A DNA stretch of 64,000 nt from Paramacrobiotus metropolitanus (GCF_019649055.1 NW_026570321.1:434001-498000), one strand, 5' to 3'; shown: positions 26,632 to 39,180, counted from the first letter of the stretch. Translations and numbers: made by a program. Notes: generated by a model from the sequence alone, not told the origin.

Positions 26632-26720
26632 GCCAGTGCCGCTCTACAGTAGTACAGGCAACTCTACAGTAGTATAGGCAACTTCGCCAGTTGCCTATAC
26701 TACTGTAGAGCGGCACTGCC
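26632..26720. repeat. Foldback hairpin with a duplicated arm
   Basis: 26662-26683 and 26689-26710 form a perfect 22-bp inverted repeat around a 5-base TCGCC loop. The left side holds a second, slightly diverged copy of the arm (26632-26661) whose outer part (CAGTGCCGCTCTACAGTAG) can also pair with the extended right arm ending CGGCACTGCC. Two mutually exclusive stems are therefore possible. No coding function; probably a small foldback repeat. Confidence 0.75.
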
Positions 26721-28593
26721 TGGGCAGCCAAGTTGGGACAGTAGTAGTGTTAAATAAATTACAAGATTGTTTAACACGTAGCTTTCCTTTTTACACTTTT
26801 CTAGCATAAATTTTTATTGCAGATCTAGCAATATCAAAACCGCAACCATTTGCAGCACCAGTAGGGAGCCGAGGAGTGATTCAGGGGATATGGAGTAGTG
26901 CATGCTTATAACTGACTATAAAATATTCCCAAGCCGATATTTTTTCGTGAACTTTTTTGGAAATCGTTGAGGGACACAAAAGGTGTTCGCTACCGGCAAG
27001 CAACAAAATACTGAGCGATCAGGGTTCAAACTGACGCCCAAAGAATGTGCCATAGACCTGTATGTTATAAAGGACCCGCCGTCGAATACGGTTGCCTAGC
27101 TGACAGATCTAGGTGACCTTGAGCTGACATGTTTTATGAACAAGACATGAGTGTGTGATCCAGTTTTGGTGTGTCGACAAATATCTAACACACCCGTGGG
27201 AAAATGGAAGCGCTGGGAAAATTGCAGAAAAAACCGACAAAGCAGATCGCAAAAAAAGTTGTGGTGCTGTTTATTTCGCTGCAAGTGAGTGATTTAAGCT
27301 CGTTGTATGAACGAAACATTTAAAACTTACAATCAATGCGTTCTAAAAGAAATTTTATCAAGAATAGTTGCCTACGGCAGTCCGCGACTGCACGGTGAGC
27401 TCGAAGAGGAGGTCACTATCCATTTTGGCAGTGCTCGCGGTCAAACTGAAAAGGTCACACTGGCTTGGTTGAAATTCATATAGGTTAGACATGATTCGCA
27501 AGAGCTTAAAATGACAAACAATCTCGACTCATCACAAGTAGAATACAGCCTCAAATGAAAGTTTAAAAACATTTCGCGTGGGAAGAAGGCTACCACTGTC
27601 CACGGGTTGAGCAGTATTTTTAAGCTAGTCAGCTCTAGTTTTGACCTCACTGAAACTCGAAGCAGCTTCAAGCAAGCTCTCGGCGTAGAAACCTTTAGTG
27701 AAAAGATGTTGGACACATGGGCAACTACGTAAAAATTAAATAAGTATCTATTTTATTCACTGCAGCTGGCTTGTACTGGTAATTTGTTGAAAAAAACTGC
27801 CCCAACTTGGCTGCCCAAGGCTGTTCTTGTACACTTATACAGTACGCAAGCCTCGAGATCCACCGTGGTATGCTCAGAACGGTATGCTCAGAGCGTTCTG
27901 GAAACTGTTTCGGTATGCTCAGAGCGTTCTGGAAAACGTCCCGTTTTCAAAATGTATTCCCAGACGTACGGATGTTTCAAGGCTGTATCTCTCACAAACT
28001 TTTAGATAGCTGTAGTATGGGTGCGACTTAAATATTCTAAAGCATACTATAATTTATGGTAATATGTTACTTTTCTGCAGAAGATAAGATTTGTTTAATT
28101 CTGAGCCTGGGCATGTTGTCAGTAAACAGAAAAAACAACAAACAAAAGAATCAATAAACAACAAATGAAAACGCAATGGAAAATAGAACTTTTGAGCTCG
28201 CGATCCTTCAGTTGCTGCGATGCGTTGAATGATCTTTGCGGTTGGGTATTCCCATTTCGATGATATTTGGATTGGCGACACGAGATGTTGAGCACTTCGT
28301 CCTTGTACAACATAAGTCTTAATAAAATTCTTATACGCTGTCAACAAACCAATAAATTAATGAAAAACGTGTGATGTGGCATCATTACGGCGTGTTATGG
28401 TGCAACGTCAAAATGCGCGTCAATTGCTGCCACTGCTAGCTTAGTCAGACTGGACACATGCAGCTGTTTAAGATCAACATCCGTCCAATCGTGTGCGCTG
28501 CCGTCTGGGCGGAAACCACTATACCTGGAAAACCATTACGGCATCAACGGTCAAACTGCAGAAAGATTTACGCAACAGTTGCAGGAAGTCAAC
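26721..28593. other. Intergenic accessory DNA with a short tandem repeat
   Basis: No gene is supported. At about 27868-27935 a unit of about 33 bp (CGGTATGCTCAGAGCGTTCT followed by GGAAA) is present roughly 2.5 times. Small open stretches elsewhere have no splice or domain support. Confidence 0.45.
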
Positions 28594-31277
28594 CTACAGT
28601 TGCAGGAAGTCTCGAATGTGGCTCCATTGATCCGGATACTGCAGCTTGTCCACCCAGCGTCGATGAATGGATCGTACCCGATCACGGACCGTCGCTTTAG
28701 TGGGCGGAAAACTCCTCTCCATCGCCAGCATGAACTGTCGGAGTATTCCGACATCGCCATCAGCAGAATGCAGTATCAAATGCTTGATCGTAACGGGGGT
28801 CTTTCTGTAGGTAGCTGGCGTTCTAGCCTTGGTGAAACCAGCTTCCGTCAGCAAAAAGTCGTCATAAGGAAACAGATCGAGCATATTCATAACGTCGGCG
28901 ATATCCTCTACGGTATAATGACGCAGCACCAGCTGGTGACAAATGGTTATGAGGTTGGTTACATGGACGCAGCGCCACACGCCGTCGTCTTCAGCTGTCC
29001 AGTCGTACCGGTCCGATGAATTGGTAATACCGTCATGTGTCCGGCCATCGCGGAGGAGGATGTAGCGCAACTGCACCTTCTTGGCGGTTAACAGCCCCTC
29101 CACGACCTTTGTCAGTGTACTCAGGCTGGTGCCGTACACGTCATCGAGTATTGTCAGGCTTTCGGTGTGGCCGGTCACGGCGAGATCCAAGCCCCAAGTG
29201 AAGCTGTACACGGCATCGTCGCAAACAGCCGTTGGGAGATCTTCGCTCAGGGTCACGATTGAGCTGTCGATAGTGACGTGTCGGCTAGCACGATTGTCCG
29301 ACAGCAGTTGTAGCCACAATGTGCACACCCTGCAAAGCTTGCTGTTTTGAATTCTCCAGCACAAACTAATCTTCTCGACTTTGAGCAAGCAAAACAGACA
29401 ATTTTTCTGGAAAAATGCCTAACGGCCCAGTACCCCGGGATCGCTTTGTCTTGGAACTAACAGTATTAACATTTGCTTTATAATTTTATAATAAAATATC
29501 TAAAGTGTTTGAAATGCAATATAAATTTTAAAAAAGGAGCTGGACCTTGATTTCACATCACGAAGATCCTCATACTGAGTCATGCCGGTGTCCGGCCAAA
29601 GTTGAAGAGAACCGGTGTGTCTCATTTGGTTCGTATTAACGTTTTCTTAAGGCCAGAATTCCCATGTAGCCTTCCCAGCATGGGATTGCGCGCACGGACC
29701 GTTTCTCACCATGGTTAGCAATATTGTACGAGTTCTGAAGTACTACATTATGTGTAGAAGTAATAAAGGAAGAATGATGTTAGTGATGTCAAAACCACTG
29801 CGCAATGGCTGTGTAATGTATGTAAGGAAAGGCTTTGCAAGTTACTTCCCTTTTGCACTCTGTGAGTGTGCAGTGCAGTACAGATTATGCTGTTGCTTTC
29901 GGTCCAGTCACTTTTCAATGCGTCCGCCTATACTATCGAGTCGTTTCGTGACTAGTTACCTTTTCTTCTGTGCTTGATTATGCAGGTCCATGCTGAAAAG
30001 AATATCAGCCAGAACTGGATGCGTCACGTCACCAATCCATCCGTCAGTGTCTCCTATAATTGCACCGCCTACAATCAATTTTGCAAGATTTTCAGGGTAC
30101 ATTAGAGGTAAATTCATTATTCCACGCCTGCTCCCTGAAACAAGGCTAGTTTGTACCCGTACTGAATAAAATATGTTTCTCGTATTGCAATATACATATT
30201 CTCGATTTGGAAGGTAAAAAAAATCTGATCAGTGCCGGCAAACAATTTCGGGAAGCATGTGAAAATCGAGTTCTAACTTTTCTATAAAGGTTTTGACAAA
30301 AATAATTACCATTTAGACGTATTTTTAGTGGAAAGGTCACGGTGTTGCTTACTACTTATTGTTAGTACAGTTTTGCACGTTCACAGCGCACTGTTGTGTA
30401 GATCTACTTTGCTGACGGTATACATAAACATACTTGGCGTCAGGTCACGCTGAGGGCTTTGCCGTTCATGGTTCAAAATGGACGGAACGGGGTAGCAACT
30501 CGCACACGCTCGTATGAGAGTGTCTGCAGTCCATTCCGCACGTTCATTAGGATGTGTGGCATAGAGTTGGGCGCAGACGAAGAGGAACTTATCTCCGCTA
30601 ATGCTGACGAAGAGACGTTCGGCAACAAAGTCGTTACAAACCGATCGGCCATCTTCATATCCCGGTAACAGCGTGGGCGGGTGTAGTCCGGCCTCATCTA
30701 CGCATCTCAGAATGGCCTCCTTATTCACCACCGTAATCAGGTGAGCATCTCTGAAGGGAACAGTAAACCTGCGGTAGTATAACCCGCGGGTATGGTTAGG
30801 CAGCGGGGGCTCATCTTGAGCCGCTTCCATTTTGGCGGCAATCTGCCACAGGTGAACCACCACAAACTGGGGCGTGGTCGTGTGGTCCAACCTGACGTAG
30901 AATAAGCTTAGGCGGCCCAGTTTCGCCGTTCGCGTCAGCAGACGGGCCGGACGGAAAATGTGCGGTCCGTTTGCGGTGCTGCGCAGCGCCACCTGCACGG
31001 GGCAGCTACCCGTGGCGGCTACTTGCTGGTCCATGGAGTACCACACGTCGTAGTCATCGTTCAGAAAGCGTTGAGCTCGCACGTGTCGCGAGTGGATCCA
31101 TTCGGTGGCGGCTATGCTGCAGTCAAAATCGATCAACATGAGATCGCCCTCAATATCTTGCACGTATCCCAGCCACCATTCACCAGTGTCCCGTTTGACC
31201 AGCACGGTGTTCCCGTTGTTGATTTCGCGAGGGCTCCGTGTTGGGCCTCGAAATAAGTGCGATGGCAAAATGTCCAT
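28594..31277 (-). CDS. Tudor/SH3-like plus degenerate F-box family protein, minus-strand member
   Basis: I do not recognise a named family. Two coding blocks on the minus strand: 31277-30381 (starting MDILPSHLFRG) and about 29388-28594 (ending RDFLQL, stop). The first holds a beta-barrel-like segment (VLVKRDTGEWWLGYVQDIEG, MLIDFD), comparable to Tudor/Agenet-type folds and to the same region of the copy at 44 kb. The second begins with the tail of an F-box-like motif (KLCRVCTLWLQLL) and continues as a Cys/His-poor alpha-helical segment. The first half of the F-box, expected just upstream, is only visible across a frame break (FPEKLSVLLAQSRED, then a stop). The donor of the first block is not clear and about 1 kb separates the blocks. 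Either a diverged gene with unresolved exons or an early pseudogene. Confidence 0.5.
29959..30120 (-). other. Small open stretch coding-like on both strands, between the two blocks of the F-box family gene
   Basis: On the minus strand 30120-29959 reads 53 codons from MNLPLMYPENLAKLIVGGAI to a TAA, with a good donor (AAAAG/GTAACT) just before that stop. On the plus strand 29986-30096 is an exact 37-codon block bounded by an acceptor (TATGCAG) and a donor (AGG/GTACAT). Only one is likely to be real. The minus-strand reading would place it as an internal exon of the 28.6-31.3 kb gene. No domain recognised. Confidence 0.25.
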
Positions 31278-32187
31278 GATGGTGTTAGTACGAAGGAAAA
31301 AGTGCTTCTTCGATATCAATCAGTAAATCGGCTTTTCACGTGCGGTTTAAACATGTTGAATAATATTCCGTTCAACAAATACAAGTCGACCGTTGGAAAA
31401 AGTTTATGTCGCCACTTGAAGAAACAGGCAGCTCTGCATAAGCAATAAAACACCCCATTAACACAATTTTTCTAGCCGACATATTTAGAACCAACTCCTT
31501 TTCAGCCGAAATAGGTACTTGGAAGTTTGAAACTATACGATAGGTCTGTTATCACGGATTAAGGTCAAGTTGCACTTCCCTATTATAGGTTGTCCGTTAT
31601 TCTGTTTATTACAGTGTCCGTCTGTCTGTCTGGCGGAAATTTCTTAATCAGCGAGAACTGTTCATTGGATAATTAGGTTGGGCAAAATATCCTGCTCAAG
31701 GAGAGTGAGTACAGCCTGGACAGACCGTCGTATGCAATCAGACCGTTTACATTTAGGACAAACTTCGTTAAATGCATATTCAGTGATCGTTGTATCGAAG
31801 CAGATATTTTACCGAGCTTCAGCGGTGCTCCATCTCTGAAGCCATATTGATACCAGCAACTAAACTAATTAAACACTCAAAATGTGCCCAGTGACCCTCG
31901 TTACAGTCCACATTTCTATTTCTTAGGAAACCGGTCGCTGGAGCGCAATGGTGTAATGGCCTCTGTCTTCTTTCATGGCCATTCGGATTCTCATAAATCA
32001 TAATCACAAATTCCCCATCGTACAAAAGAATCGCGTTGATGACGAGTCACCACTATAATCTTATTCCATTGCAGCAGACAGCAATAAAACTCGTAGAATA
32101 AAATTAATTTTAAAAAGTAAATTTTACTGAGGAAACAAATAAAGTTATCGACCGAAGCAAAGCGGAGGTCCTCTATGTTCAAGAAAA

Positions 32188-32764
32188 AGAGCGCCTTGGC
32201 TTTGGTACTGTAAGGAGGAGTGGCCTCTCCGTTCACCCGCGCACAGGCGGCTGCTAGGTTGTTTTGCTGTTTTTGCCGTGTTTTTCTCCATCTACCAGAT
32301 TCTAAATCTGATAGATTCTTCAGTTGCTAGATTTCGTCGTCTGAGCTGGATGCTTTTTCCCTTTTGCCCCGCAGCAAGGTGCTGCGGTAACCTTTGATGT
32401 GTTGTATGAGAGAGCGATAAAGTGTGCAGTGTGTTGGCGTTCAGTTTCCGTTTCTGTTCGCGCACAGGGGTGAACTAGCCGTTCATCCCCTGTTAGAGTA
32501 CTGAACCTTAGTAGCTACTAAGCCTTAATGGGAACTTAGCTTAAGTAGTATGTATTCAGACTTAAGTAGACAAAGGCTTATTAAATAATAGATAGTGCAA
32601 CTTACTGAACTTAGTGCGTGACCGACGGACAGATTAGTGCGTGACAGACGGACCCTCTATCTAATAAGCCTTAGTCTACTTAAGTCTGAATACGTACTAC
32701 TTAAGCTAAGTTCCCACTAAGGCTTAGTAGCTACTAAGGTTAAGTACCAAAGCCAAGGCGCTCT
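32188..32764. mobile_element. Foldback/MITE-like element with nested inverted repeats
   Basis: Perfect 22-bp terminal inverted repeats at 32188-32209 and 32743-32764 (core GCGCCTTGGCTTTGGTACT). Immediately inside the right end is a second inverted repeat with long arms (32504 to about 32595 and 32657-32741, containing CTTAGTAGCTACTAAG) around a loop of about 60 bases. The loop carries two copies of a GTGCGTGAC-GACGGAC motif. No ORF inside; non-autonomous. Confidence 0.75.
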
Positions 32765-32934
32765 ATGTTGAGGAAGATGGGAATCCTGTCAATCCGTCGG
32801 TCGTGCCCTAACCTGTCCGTCGGTCACGACCTATGCAAGACAAACCACTAGCCTTTTGGGAGATATGCCTCGACCTTGTACAAAGGACTCGCGCTTGTCC
32901 CTAGCGACGCTGTCCGTATTGTTGCTGACAGACA

Positions 32935-33408
32935 GTGTCAGCAAAATCAGTTGCCATTTTGTCGAGCTACTATTCACAAATTAAGCGGTACTATTCCCGG
33001 TTCGATTTCGTAAAAAGGCATTCATGGATTAGATGTGCCGAGCACCGTCAAAATACGGAGCCAGGACGGATGCGTTTTAATTGTAACAATTTCGTTGTAA
33101 TTTTACGTAGTCTACGTACTCCAGACGTACCAATTAACGTCATACATTGCGCGATAACTCTACTTAAACATACTGTCGCCGTCACGTCTCGGGTCTGCAC
33201 AACACACGTCAAAAAAGTGCTACCTGGCGAACCGGGATTCCCACATATACCACACATTTATTTACCTAACAAGTACAGCACAAAACCAGCCTTAAATGCA
33301 TCACCTGATACTAGTACTGTGAAGGGAAGGCCTCTTGCGGCAGAAAAAAATAGTCAGTCGGTTTTATTACCAGGTGACACTACAGGCACCGCGAGAACCC
33401 CCGTTTAG
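32935..33408 (+). other. Open frame of 157 codons, no recognised product
   Basis: A plus-strand open frame starting MSAKSVAILSSYYSQIKRYY, with a Pro/Thr-rich end. It has no recognisable domain, no clear promoter and lies among repeats just upstream of a LINE fragment. Its composition does not look strongly like the confirmed genes. Recorded because of its length; I would not annotate it as a gene on this evidence. Confidence 0.15.
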
Positions 33409-33836
33409 TATAGGCACCCCTTTTCCGCACCCTGTTAATTAGAGTCACCCTAAATTAAAGACACAATCTATACTGAGGGCTAATTCACAAGAGGTGCGGT
33501 TTTTACAAAGATCGGAAGAGCATCAAAATGCTTAGCAGATGCGCTGAACAACGAGGAGATTACCGCGACTGGTGTCCGAAGAGAACCGGCAAACGAAATT
33601 GCGATTGCGAAAGGAAACAATAAATTTAATTCTGATAGTACCATCCGCACTGGATTTGCTGTAAGTTAGCAGATCAAGGTCACCGCCCGACAATCGGATG
33701 GAATGCTTGCTTGTGTCAGCATGCGGGTGCACTGTCTTGATACTACGCACCCATGTAGAAATTATTAACATATTCTTTATTCGAAATACATAAGCAAACG
33801 AATTAAACAGATTGTCTATGGAACACATTACCGGAT

Positions 33837-33885
33837 GTTTCAATGTAACTAATAGAAAAACGTGTTTCAATGTAACTAATAGAAA
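33837..33885. repeat. 22-bp direct repeat at the 5' edge of a LINE fragment
   Basis: GTTTCAATGTAACTAATAG plus AAA occurs at 33837-33858 and again at 33864-33885, a period of 27 bases. The LINE-derived coding sequence starts directly after the second copy. It could be slippage or untemplated sequence made at the 5' junction of a truncated LINE insertion. Confidence 0.6.
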
Positions 33886-34400
33886 GTGCGGCGATTCGAC
33901 CTGACGGCATGACGCTTATTCCTGTCCGTCAGGGAAAGTTTGTTGTATGGGATGTCACAAGTTGGTGTACAGTAGCCGATTCCCATGTCCACGGGAGTTC
34001 GAAAAAGGCAGGAAGTGTGGCTCACCTGGCAGAAAATGAAAAACGACGGAAATACTCTCCACTGGAAAGTAGACACCTGTTCTATCCCTTAGTTGTTGAA
34101 ACGTTTGGTGTTTTCGGCCCAGCTTTAAGTGAATTTGTACATTTTATGGGCCGTAAAACTCGTGAATTAACTGGAGAAGCGCGTGCTACTGCTTTTATGA
34201 AGCAACGTTTTAGTTTGGCTGTCATTAAGGGAAATGAAACTGCTGTGTCAAGTACATTGCCTTTTAACCCACGGGCGGATAGAGATTTTGGTTGTTTTTT
34301 TAATGTTTAAAATTTACAATTAAAATTTAATTTTAATTGTAAAGTAGTGTGCCCGCGCTTGCACTTTTTGTTGTTTTGGCAGCTCTTGCCCAATAAACAT
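33886..34400 (+). mobile_element. 5'-truncated LINE (non-LTR retrotransposon) tail
   Basis: The open frame from about 33886 to 34310 reads as the C-terminal tail found on some non-LTR reverse transcriptase ORFs (GMTLIPVRQGKFVVWDVTSW, LFYPLVVETFGVFGPALSEF, then GRKTRELTGEARATAF and QRFSLAVIKGNETA). The polymerase domain itself is missing. An AT-rich 3' UTR with AATAAA near 34392 follows. Relatives of the same tail lie at 55.8-56.1 kb and, as 3' UTR only, at 51.5 kb. The element family is judged from memory of such tails, not from a search. Confidence 0.65.
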
Positions 34401-35104
34401 AGAAAAACATGTCTATAAAGAAAAGTAAGGGGTGCGAAAGGGTATTGACGAGGGTGGAGTGGACTGCCTAGACTGATTTGTTTTAATATTAGCGTACCAT
34501 TGTTTACCTTAGAAGCTCGACAGGGTTCTTCATATTTCACGCTCGCATGCAGCAGTACTCCTGGAAATAGAATGAAATCAAAAAGCGAAGAAAACATGGA
34601 TTTATAGTAGATACTCATGGTCTAATCATAATAAACCTTACTACCCTGCAACGTTCAAAAATTTCAATTGAAAGAATTAATTACGAAAATTCACCCTGAG
34701 TAATTTATGCTGGCCCTTAACAAAAATATTGATTGGAGAATATCAAGCATACATACTTGCAAGGACACAATCATATTCTCATTCAGCTGACAGTCTTGCA
34801 TGCCTTGAAAATGCAGTTGCTGTACACCCCTTTATTATGGCGATCGCCGAGTATTTGACAAATTTACGTATGCAAGGCAGTATGATTACAAAGTATAAAT
34901 TTTTTTATAATTTTTTCCCGCAACGTTTGGTGGTTTACTATCGTGCACCACAAAGGCTGTACACATATTATCGTGCCAGCGAATACATTCCCTTATGCAT
35001 CATAAAAACCGCATCTCGCTCCCAAAGTTCGCGCTTGTTCTGAAATGTGGATGCAGTCAATGTGCAGCGCTTTGTATGTGTAAAACCTGTGGTAAAACTG
35101 TGTC
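34401..35104. other. Intergenic, nothing recognised
   Basis: AT-rich sequence between the LINE tail and the next F-box family remnant. Short open frames only. Confidence 0.5.
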
Positions 35105-36706
35105 ATGGCTTCCGAACATAACGTCCCATTGATACTAAACCTGATACCCACACCGCATTACTGTGCTAGGGGGCACTATGCCGTGGACATTGTAAGCGAC
35201 AACGGAACTCTCATTCGTGGGTATGTGTGTGACATGACAGATGGCAATCTTTCCGTAAAGACCATCTTCTGGGATAAGAAGACCACACGATCCCGTTTAA
35301 TCGCCTGCTGGTGCGGGCGAGTGGTGGGTGACGGCACGTGGCTCAAGTTGTGTTTGCCAAGACCACCCGGAGCCAGATGGAGGCGTTAATCAGTCTCGGT
35401 CCAGACCAGCCAGCCGTATGGCAGAAAGCACGCAGTATTCAGCAAACGAGATTCAGACCGAAGGATTTCCGTTGGCTTACCTGGTGGCTACTCAAGGTTA
35501 AAGTTGGTGAGAAAGGTCAGCAGTACCTTATCAGCGTCCTTGGCCACGCGGATGCAATATCGTCTGCGGTATTGCGGAGTCGGTCTCTCGACTTTGACCC
35601 CGCAGACGTTCTGTAAGACAATCGCCCGATAATCGACTTTGCTCGCCTGATAATCTATGCCTGAGGTTCTCGCGAGGTCTCCCGATGACCTTTAAAGATA
35701 TTCCCTCTCGACTAATCCTTTTGACTTTTTCGTACCTTGATATTTTTGACCGAAAACTTTTACAAAGGTAAGACAATCTTTTTCTGCTTAGTGTCAACCA
35801 TGAGTAAAGACTGCCAATTTACGTTTACTGTAGAGTTTGCATTAAATGGCAATGAGCGCTGAAATCCCCGGTTTTACAATACGACACAATCATTCCCCAT
35901 CGTGATTTTGATCAGGACTTCGCAGCACCGGAATTAGCGTATCGAATTCAGATATCTGTAACAAGCGCAACCAAAATCCTCTATTTAACCGCATCCTGGA
36001 GCGAATGCCTGGCGTCGCTTGTCGTACTGCTTTCCCATATGTCTGTCACACTGCACTGGCTGGTGATTGCCGACTGCCATTGTTTTTGTCTCGGCGATTT
36101 TCTCCGCTTAGATGCCAAAGCTTGGTACAAATATGTCGGAATTTTGCTGTCCAGAAAGGTAGGATGACCCTGTTTTCTTCGGATGGTTGGAGTAAAGGGT
36201 GTATTGGCCGTGACTATCTCTCAGTGGACTTTTCGTTGACCTCTGACTTTAAATACTGCTTTATAAAGAACTTGGGAGGTGACCTGCAGCTGGCCTTTTT
36301 CAGTCATCTGGACGCATGTTGCCCGCCAGTTCCAACAGAAAAATATTGCGAAATACAGAAGTATGGCGCTCTATCAATACAATCAATACACATTCACAAG
36401 AACCGAAAAATATGGAAGAAGTACTACTGGACAAATTTGTGTGCTTGCTTTACAAAGTAAGTGACCGCAGCTGCGTTTATTGTGTTCGATATTTGCGAAT
36501 CGTAGGTTTTGGTTCTTTGCAGATGGAGAGTAGAGCCGCCAAAATCAATGAAATGCTTTCAAAAATTTTCACTTGACGATATTCCACGAAAAAATTTAGT
36601 GCTACAAGTGCTCACCTTTTGGGCGGACAATTTCGCTTACAAACTGAGTCTCGACTATCACGTCAAGTTATTAACCTTTGATCCAGCAGCATGGCTGCCA
36701 CCGTGA
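35105..36706 (+). pseudogene. Tudor/SH3-like plus F-box family remnant, frameshifted copy
   Basis: Third member of the local family. 35105 starts MASEHNVPLILNLIPTPHYC and runs through a barrel-like segment (YAVDIVSDNGTLIRGYVCDM) in one frame. Near 35335 the homologous reading moves to another frame (AQVVFAKTTRSQMEALISLG, DFRWLTWWLLKVKVGEKGQQ), resembling the 30.4-31.3 kb copy, and then stops at 35616. Further down, 36595-36706 gives an open end (VLQVLTFWADNFAYKLSLDY ... AAWLPP, stop), and 36411-36455 with 36524 onward looks like a spliced pair. A clear F-box is not seen. The frame change within the first exon makes a pseudogene most likely. Confidence 0.45.
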
Positions 36707-38721
36707 AAAGCTGCAATGTGCCTGTCGGAAAAGCGTTAGGTTTGCTCATTTAAAGCTTTGAACCAATAACTTACCGAAAGGTTGTTACAGCAAAGACGAA
36801 CCCAAGCCTCAGCGATACGCAGACCACCCGCACCACGGTGCTGACAGTAAAAAATGGTCAATATATCCCCCGGCAGTTCACTAGTGCGGTGAATGTTTCA
36901 TGTACTTGCATCTTTTTCTGTGCTTGTGGACGTTGTGGTAAGTTTGTACGAGTATTTTTACGGTTGTACACTACGGTTTGTTCCGGTTCAGTCACTTTCT
37001 GTCACATTTTCACGGTTCAGCATTAGCGGCGCGTAACTGAAAATTCAATAACATAATGTTTACTGTTCTCATTGACGTTTTTGAGGTTATGGATGTTGGT
37101 AATATTTTTAATGCAAGTAAAACTGGTAATACTGAATGCTACTTTTTCGGCAATACTGTAACTAATTTATCAAGGAAAAGCTGCGCTGATTTTCCTCGCA
37201 CGTTGACTGATTTGCGCAAGGCCTTTTTTCTCGAATTTTTTTATGTGGGCAGTTGGGCGGTGTGGTCACTGTGACCCTTTGAACGCGCATGTCGCACAAG
37301 GCTGGTGACCTAAACCATCTCAATTCCAGACATCCAGTTGTACCAATCGCGTTGAAGGCAGTGCTAACAGAAACCGAGGTCCTGTTCAGCTACACAGCCA
37401 AAAATTTTGTCTTGTTTAAAAAAAGATACCAATTTACTCGTATTTATGAATTTATTAAAAATAAATTCATTAAAAAGGTTGCTTTTAATATGAGTAACCG
37501 TGGTAGCAGAATAACAGGGTAGTGTGGTGATTTGCATTAACGATCGTATCGTTGAGATCTGGAACGGTACAGTCATCGATACCTACAAGGCTACAACTGC
37601 ATCTACAGTAAGGAAGCGGACGTTATTACAAGGAGTACTGAAAGAAACTTTTAGCAAAAAAATTTTTCCGTATATACGTGTGGTCTCAATAATGTAAAAT
37701 TTACCCCGTCCGCTAATACCGATTCCCGCAGGAAGACCGCGCTCTCCCCCCTCGCGTTAAGTTATAGTCTTGCCATGATCGCGATAGATTCATATAAGAA
37801 TTTCGTGATGATAATAATGAATGGGATGAGGCAATAATAAATCTGTATACGATATTCTCTGCAACTGCAGGCCGCTGTGCTCATCCGTAGGCAGTACCAT
37901 GCACATTCTGGCCTTTCAGTGGCGGTATCAATCGAAAAAGCCATCTAGGCAGTAGGCACTAAATACTACCCGGTCGCTACATGGCCACACCGTCCATGTC
38001 CAGTCTGTTTATTTACTGTATTTACGGATCCTGAGACTTGGGAGTAAACTCAGTAAAGTATAGCAGTATGCTTAAAGTACAATTGCTGAGCTTTTGCATT
38101 TTAAGTTTTTGTGAACTGATAATGCGTTAATGTACCACTGTGCTCACTGCCGCGATAAGTGAATGACCGAACTTATAATTAATAGGTCAGACTGTTAATA
38201 AACAACCGAATAAGTGTATGCATCTATAGTAAAACAGGTACGAGTACTGTACGTTGTACAAGCCGGTCCGGATGATGAGCACGATAAAATACAGCGAAAA
38301 ACGTAAATTAATGGGTTACACCAAAACGTACTCTAGTGTAGTGGCCATCGTGCTAAGCGCTAACAGCGCGCTCAGTATGCATCAGCTGTACCTTTATGCG
38401 TTCATCAGCTGGACCGGCGTGAATAAGAATGAGTCATCCTCTGAACAGTGTCAGCGAGCACGAGCATGTTGACGAAAAACGCTCAACTGGGTTTTATAGA
38501 ACCACAGCTCAGTTGCTGCTGTTGTCGTCAGCGGCAGGGAAAAACGTTGCGTGCTTACTGCCAGGAACTTGAGGTTCAGCATTCTACACTTGAATTAACA
38601 TTGACCTTGTTTCGATTCTGCCGTTGTGAATCCTTAATTACAGTATCTACTTATTGGGCACTTATTGGGCTTCCTGTGCCAGCTGTTCCACTGTCTGGAC
38701 AACGTTTGAGATCGTTTATAT
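36707..38721. other. Intergenic accessory DNA upstream of the LTR element
   Basis: No supported gene. At 37448-37472 there is a perfect AT-rich hairpin (GAATTTATT-AAA-AATAAATTC). The 5' regulatory region of the F-box gene at 43986 would originally have lain here, before the LTR element inserted at 38721/38722. Confidence 0.4.
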
Positions 38722-39180
38722 TAACGCGCTATGCGTAGTATGCGCGTATTACGTACGTGTTATGACGTACGTGTTGTCAGTTCCGTTACGTACGATGTGC
38801 TGTTCTTATCTAACGCATTTGATCGCTGATTCCATCGACGATTCTGGTTGAAGGAATGAGTCTGAAGTTTCTAACTTCAACTAAATCTGTGAGCTTGTTT
38901 CTAGCTGAAAGGTCGTGTGACTCTAGGTTAGAAGGAAGTTCATATCTCGTTCTGTTCTGTTCTGTTTGTTCGTTCGGTTCGGTTTGGTGATTAAACATTT
39001 GGGAAGTTCCTGAGTGTTTTGGTTTCGGTAACTTTCGTTAGGCACAGCAATCCGCTCGTACCTAGCGGAAGTAGGCAGTAGTACCACTTACGGAGTCCAG
39101 AGCATATTCCCACTCTACCGATTGAGTAGGTTTGGTCATCTAGTGCGGTTGTCGCGGTGCGACTTCCGCATAGCATGTCA
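38722..39180 (+). repeat. Left LTR
   Basis: 459 bp, starting TAACGCGCTATGCG and ending GCATAGCATGTCA. It contains dense ACGTACGTG-type palindromes in its first 80 bases and a TTCTGTTCTGTTCTGTTTG pyrimidine run. No difference from the right LTR was found by eye. Confidence 0.92.

Noticed and set aside
38810-39176. Two small minus-strand ORFs present identically at 38810-39176 and 43532-43898
   Set aside because: They are antisense to the two LTR copies; their identity only reflects LTR identity.
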